A program made the position numbers and the translations under genes. Under the pieces are notes generated by a model. It was not told the DNA's origin, searched no databases, and was given only the letters and a program-made list of their open reading frames with translations. Below, piece by piece: positions 61,784-64,000 of a stretch of 64,000 nucleotides of DNA; the stretch's first letter is position 1, and the number at the start of each line of letters is the position of its first letter. The DNA comes from Tetragonia tetragonoides (Eukaryota; Streptophyta; Magnoliopsida; Caryophyllales; Aizoaceae): positions 8,959,501-9,023,500 of the forward strand of contig CM076153.1 of the NCBI GenBank assembly GCA_038025085.1. Reading direction: 5' to 3'.

Positions 61784-61822
<39 letters not shown>
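61784..61822 (+). repeat. (CT)n tract in the V-ATPase leader
   Basis: About 19 CT units, roughly 185 bases before the start codon; a pyrimidine patch typical of plant 5' UTRs. Confidence 0.9.
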
Positions 61823-61824
<2 letters not shown>

Positions 61825-62005
61825 CCCTCTATTACTCTGTTCTGTTTTCTCATATCTGGGCTAAGCGCCAAACCCTTTTTCTCTCTCTTAGCGATCTCGA
61901 TCGCTATTTAATTAAAACCTCTCAAATCCCTAACCCTAACTTCTTCAGATCTCGATACTCAATCATCCGATTTTTCCGATTTTGTGGTCAATTTAGTCCT
62001 CCAAT

Positions 62006-64000
62006 ATGGCTTATGGAGATCGTTTGACCACTTTCGAGGATTCTGAGAAGGAAAGCGAGTATGGTTACATTCGTAAGGTAATTGTTGTTTGTTGGGTTTT
62101 TATTTTTTCGATCAGAATTTTGATTTGAGTTGATCTGGTTTGATCGAGTTTGGGATTGTTAATTTAGTGAAGTTAATTGATTGGTTTTTAGTGTTGAATT
62201 TGTTCAATTTTGTATTTTTGTTTGGATTTTTTGGGGTTTAGTTTGTTTAGATCAGTTTTTTGTTTGGGTTTTAGTGGATTTGTGATGATTTCAATGTTGG
62301 ATTGTTAATTTGACTTTTGTGTTTGAGTTTTTTTTGTTGGTGGTTATCACTTGATTTTGTGTTGATATTGACTTGTATCAAGTTCTGAGCTTTGACCTAT
62401 GATCGTGGTTTCTTAAGTTCAAATTAAGGTTTCTGTTTCAAGGTGGAGGAATATCTTACATAGATTAGTGGTATGAGGGGTTTAGGAAAAGATCAATTTT
62501 CTCCTTTTGGGAGAAAATGTGGTTTGTTTAGTTTATGGGATTAAGTCACCAAAAGATGTCCTCTGCTGGGATCTTACATTTGGTCGCTTTATTTTGACCT
62601 CAAAATATCTTTGTTTTTCTACCAAATGGACCATAAAGATAAAGGTCTCTCATAAAAAAAAAGAAAAAAGAAAAAGTTTTCTGTTTTGTTGGATGCATTT
62701 TCAAGTTCCATAGCCCTTTTCCCTAACTGTACAAGATTTTCTGTTTGACATTGGGTTTTGGTCTGATAATCATTACACTACAGCTTTGACTTTACTGGTT
62801 AATGTGCTGTTGGTTGACTGTTCCTGTGTTCAACTACTATACAAAATATTAACCTGGATGGATCATTTTAAGTTTTAACATATAAACTCTAATTACAAGA
62901 GCCAATTTAGTTGCTTGCGCATAAGAATCCCAGATAGTGTGGCAAACAGTGGCTAGAGGATGCATAATTGTTGGAGCATTGTGAGATGAACTTTGGTTTT
63001 GTTGGGGCTTCCTTGGTGCCATTTGACTTAAATTAATCATCTCCAGGTGTCAGGGCCTGTCGTCGTTGCTGATGGAATGGGAGGTGCTGCTATGTATGAA
63101 TTGGTTCGTGTTGGATATGACAATCTTATCGGAGAAATTATTCGGTTGGAAGGCGACTCTGCCACCATCCAAGGTACTATCACCTCTTGGGTATTTTTTG
63201 TCAATATTGTTTCGTTTGGTTTGATTCTCTCTTTCAGCCATTATGATATGCTATGTGGAATGGCGGTCATTGTTTGGTGGTATCCTTATATTACAGAATT
63301 AACTTTGTCACTTTTTTGCTGGTTAAAATTTCAGTTTATGAAGAAACTGCTGGACTGATGGTCAATGATCCTGTTCTTCGAACACACAAGGTAATCTCCC
63401 TTGCTTTGCCTCATTGTTCAATTTGAGGGTCAGACATTGCCTTCTTACTAATAGCTCTTGCCATTTCCAGCCATTGTCAGTGGAGCTCGGACCTGGAATT
63501 TTGGGGAATATCTTTGATGGTATTCAGGTATGTTCTAGTCAGCTGCCAGTCCAAGCTGATACTAAACTGTTTTTTTAGTGCACATATATTTGCTTGAGCT
63601 CCTGCGTATTATTGATTTGCTCAAATGAGTCTTGCCCATTAAGCCGTTACTAACTCAATGTTACGATGTTAACACCATGTATTATAAACTTGTGTTGCAG
63701 AGGCCACTGAAAACTATCGCTATAAGGTCTGGTGATGTCTATATTCCTCGTGGTGTCTCTGTGCCTGCTCTAGACAAAGATATACTTTGGGAGTTTGAGC
63801 CTACGAAGATAGGTAATATTTTCGTACATGCATACCTGCCAGGGCATTCTTGTTTTTCTCTTTCTTTCGCTTGGGCGATTGCTATTGCCTCAATGGAATT
63901 TTGTCATTGTTGCAGGTGAGGGGGATGTTTTAACTGGGGGAGACTTATATGCTGTAAGTTTTGTGCTTCTTTTGAATTTTTCTTGTTGGAGTTTGAAGCT
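62006..64000 (+). CDS. VHA-A: V-type H+-ATPase catalytic subunit A, N-terminal part
   Basis: Six exons inside the window: 62006-62077, 63047-63173, 63335-63390, 63471-63527, 63701-63812, 63916-63953; 154 codons in phase, then the donor GCT|GTAAGT. The gene runs off the right edge. The protein begins [20 protein letters not shown] and continues [38 protein letters not shown] and [20 protein letters not shown], nearly invariant in plant subunit A. The subunit hydrolyses ATP in the V1 head and drives proton pumping into vacuole and trans-Golgi. The N-terminal barrel and the start of the non-homologous region are covered here; the P-loop (GxxGxGKT) lies beyond the edge. Start chosen at 62006 because it gives the family N-terminus and follows a typical CT-rich leader. 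Confidence 0.96.

Noticed and set aside
1..64000. CRISPR arrays, bacterial operons or phage-type defence systems
   Set aside because: Intron-rich eukaryotic genes throughout; no regularly spaced repeats of CRISPR type.

Overview
The window is nuclear DNA from a flowering plant, most likely a eudicot. It is AT-rich, the genes have many GT-AG introns, and all recognisable proteins are plant families (lambda GST, PP2C clade D, proteinaceous RNase P, plastid/mitochondrial PGP synthase, plant TBC protein, V-ATPase subunit A). Intergenic and intronic DNA is full of small plant transposable elements (Stowaway, Tourist, hAT and MULE-like MITEs, Helitrons, SINEs, LINE tails). I cannot fix the species.

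Layout. 1-6 kb: a minus-strand transcription unit of unknown identity (three small phase-compatible exons) and two unrelated-looking minus ORFs that read like double-stranded-RNA-binding folds. 6.4-9.8 kb: a transposon nest with a Stowaway MITE next to a long TA tract, a Tourist-like MITE and a head-to-tail run of Helitron-like units. 10.0-15.5 kb: a 931-aa coiled-coil protein (4 coding exons plus a 5' UTR intron). 17.2-22.6 kb, minus: a nine-exon deaminated-glutathione amidase (Nit1 type) with a U2 snRNA fragment in its last intron. 23.0-23.9 kb: a MULE-type MITE. 25.3-28.7 kb: a PP2C.D phosphatase. 30.4-36.5 kb: a ten-exon lambda glutathione transferase whose 3.8-kb fourth intron holds an uninterrupted PRORP (protein-only RNase P) reading frame and an antisense LINE RNase H fragment. 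37.1-38.0 kb: a hAT element nested in another MITE. 38.4-44.5 kb: PGP synthase (7 exons). 49.2-59.9 kb: an 829-aa TBC RabGAP (18 exons). 62.0 kb to the edge: the first 154 residues of V-ATPase subunit A.

The order coiled-coil protein / PP2C / GSTL / PGP synthase / TBC protein matches, as I recall it, the Arabidopsis run At3g55060-At3g55050-At3g55040-At3g55030-At3g55020 (and the partial duplicate At2g39300-39290-39280). The amidase and the nested PRORP look like insertions into that old block. The genes do not form one pathway; they are ordinary housekeeping and signalling genes kept in ancestral order.

The most unusual item is the PRORP copy: intronless, nested in another gene, catalytic aspartates intact, but with one in-frame TGA that cuts off the His and Cys expected to complete the zinc site, while the 64 codons beyond the stop remain open. 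I found no evidence of a wholly new multi-gene system.
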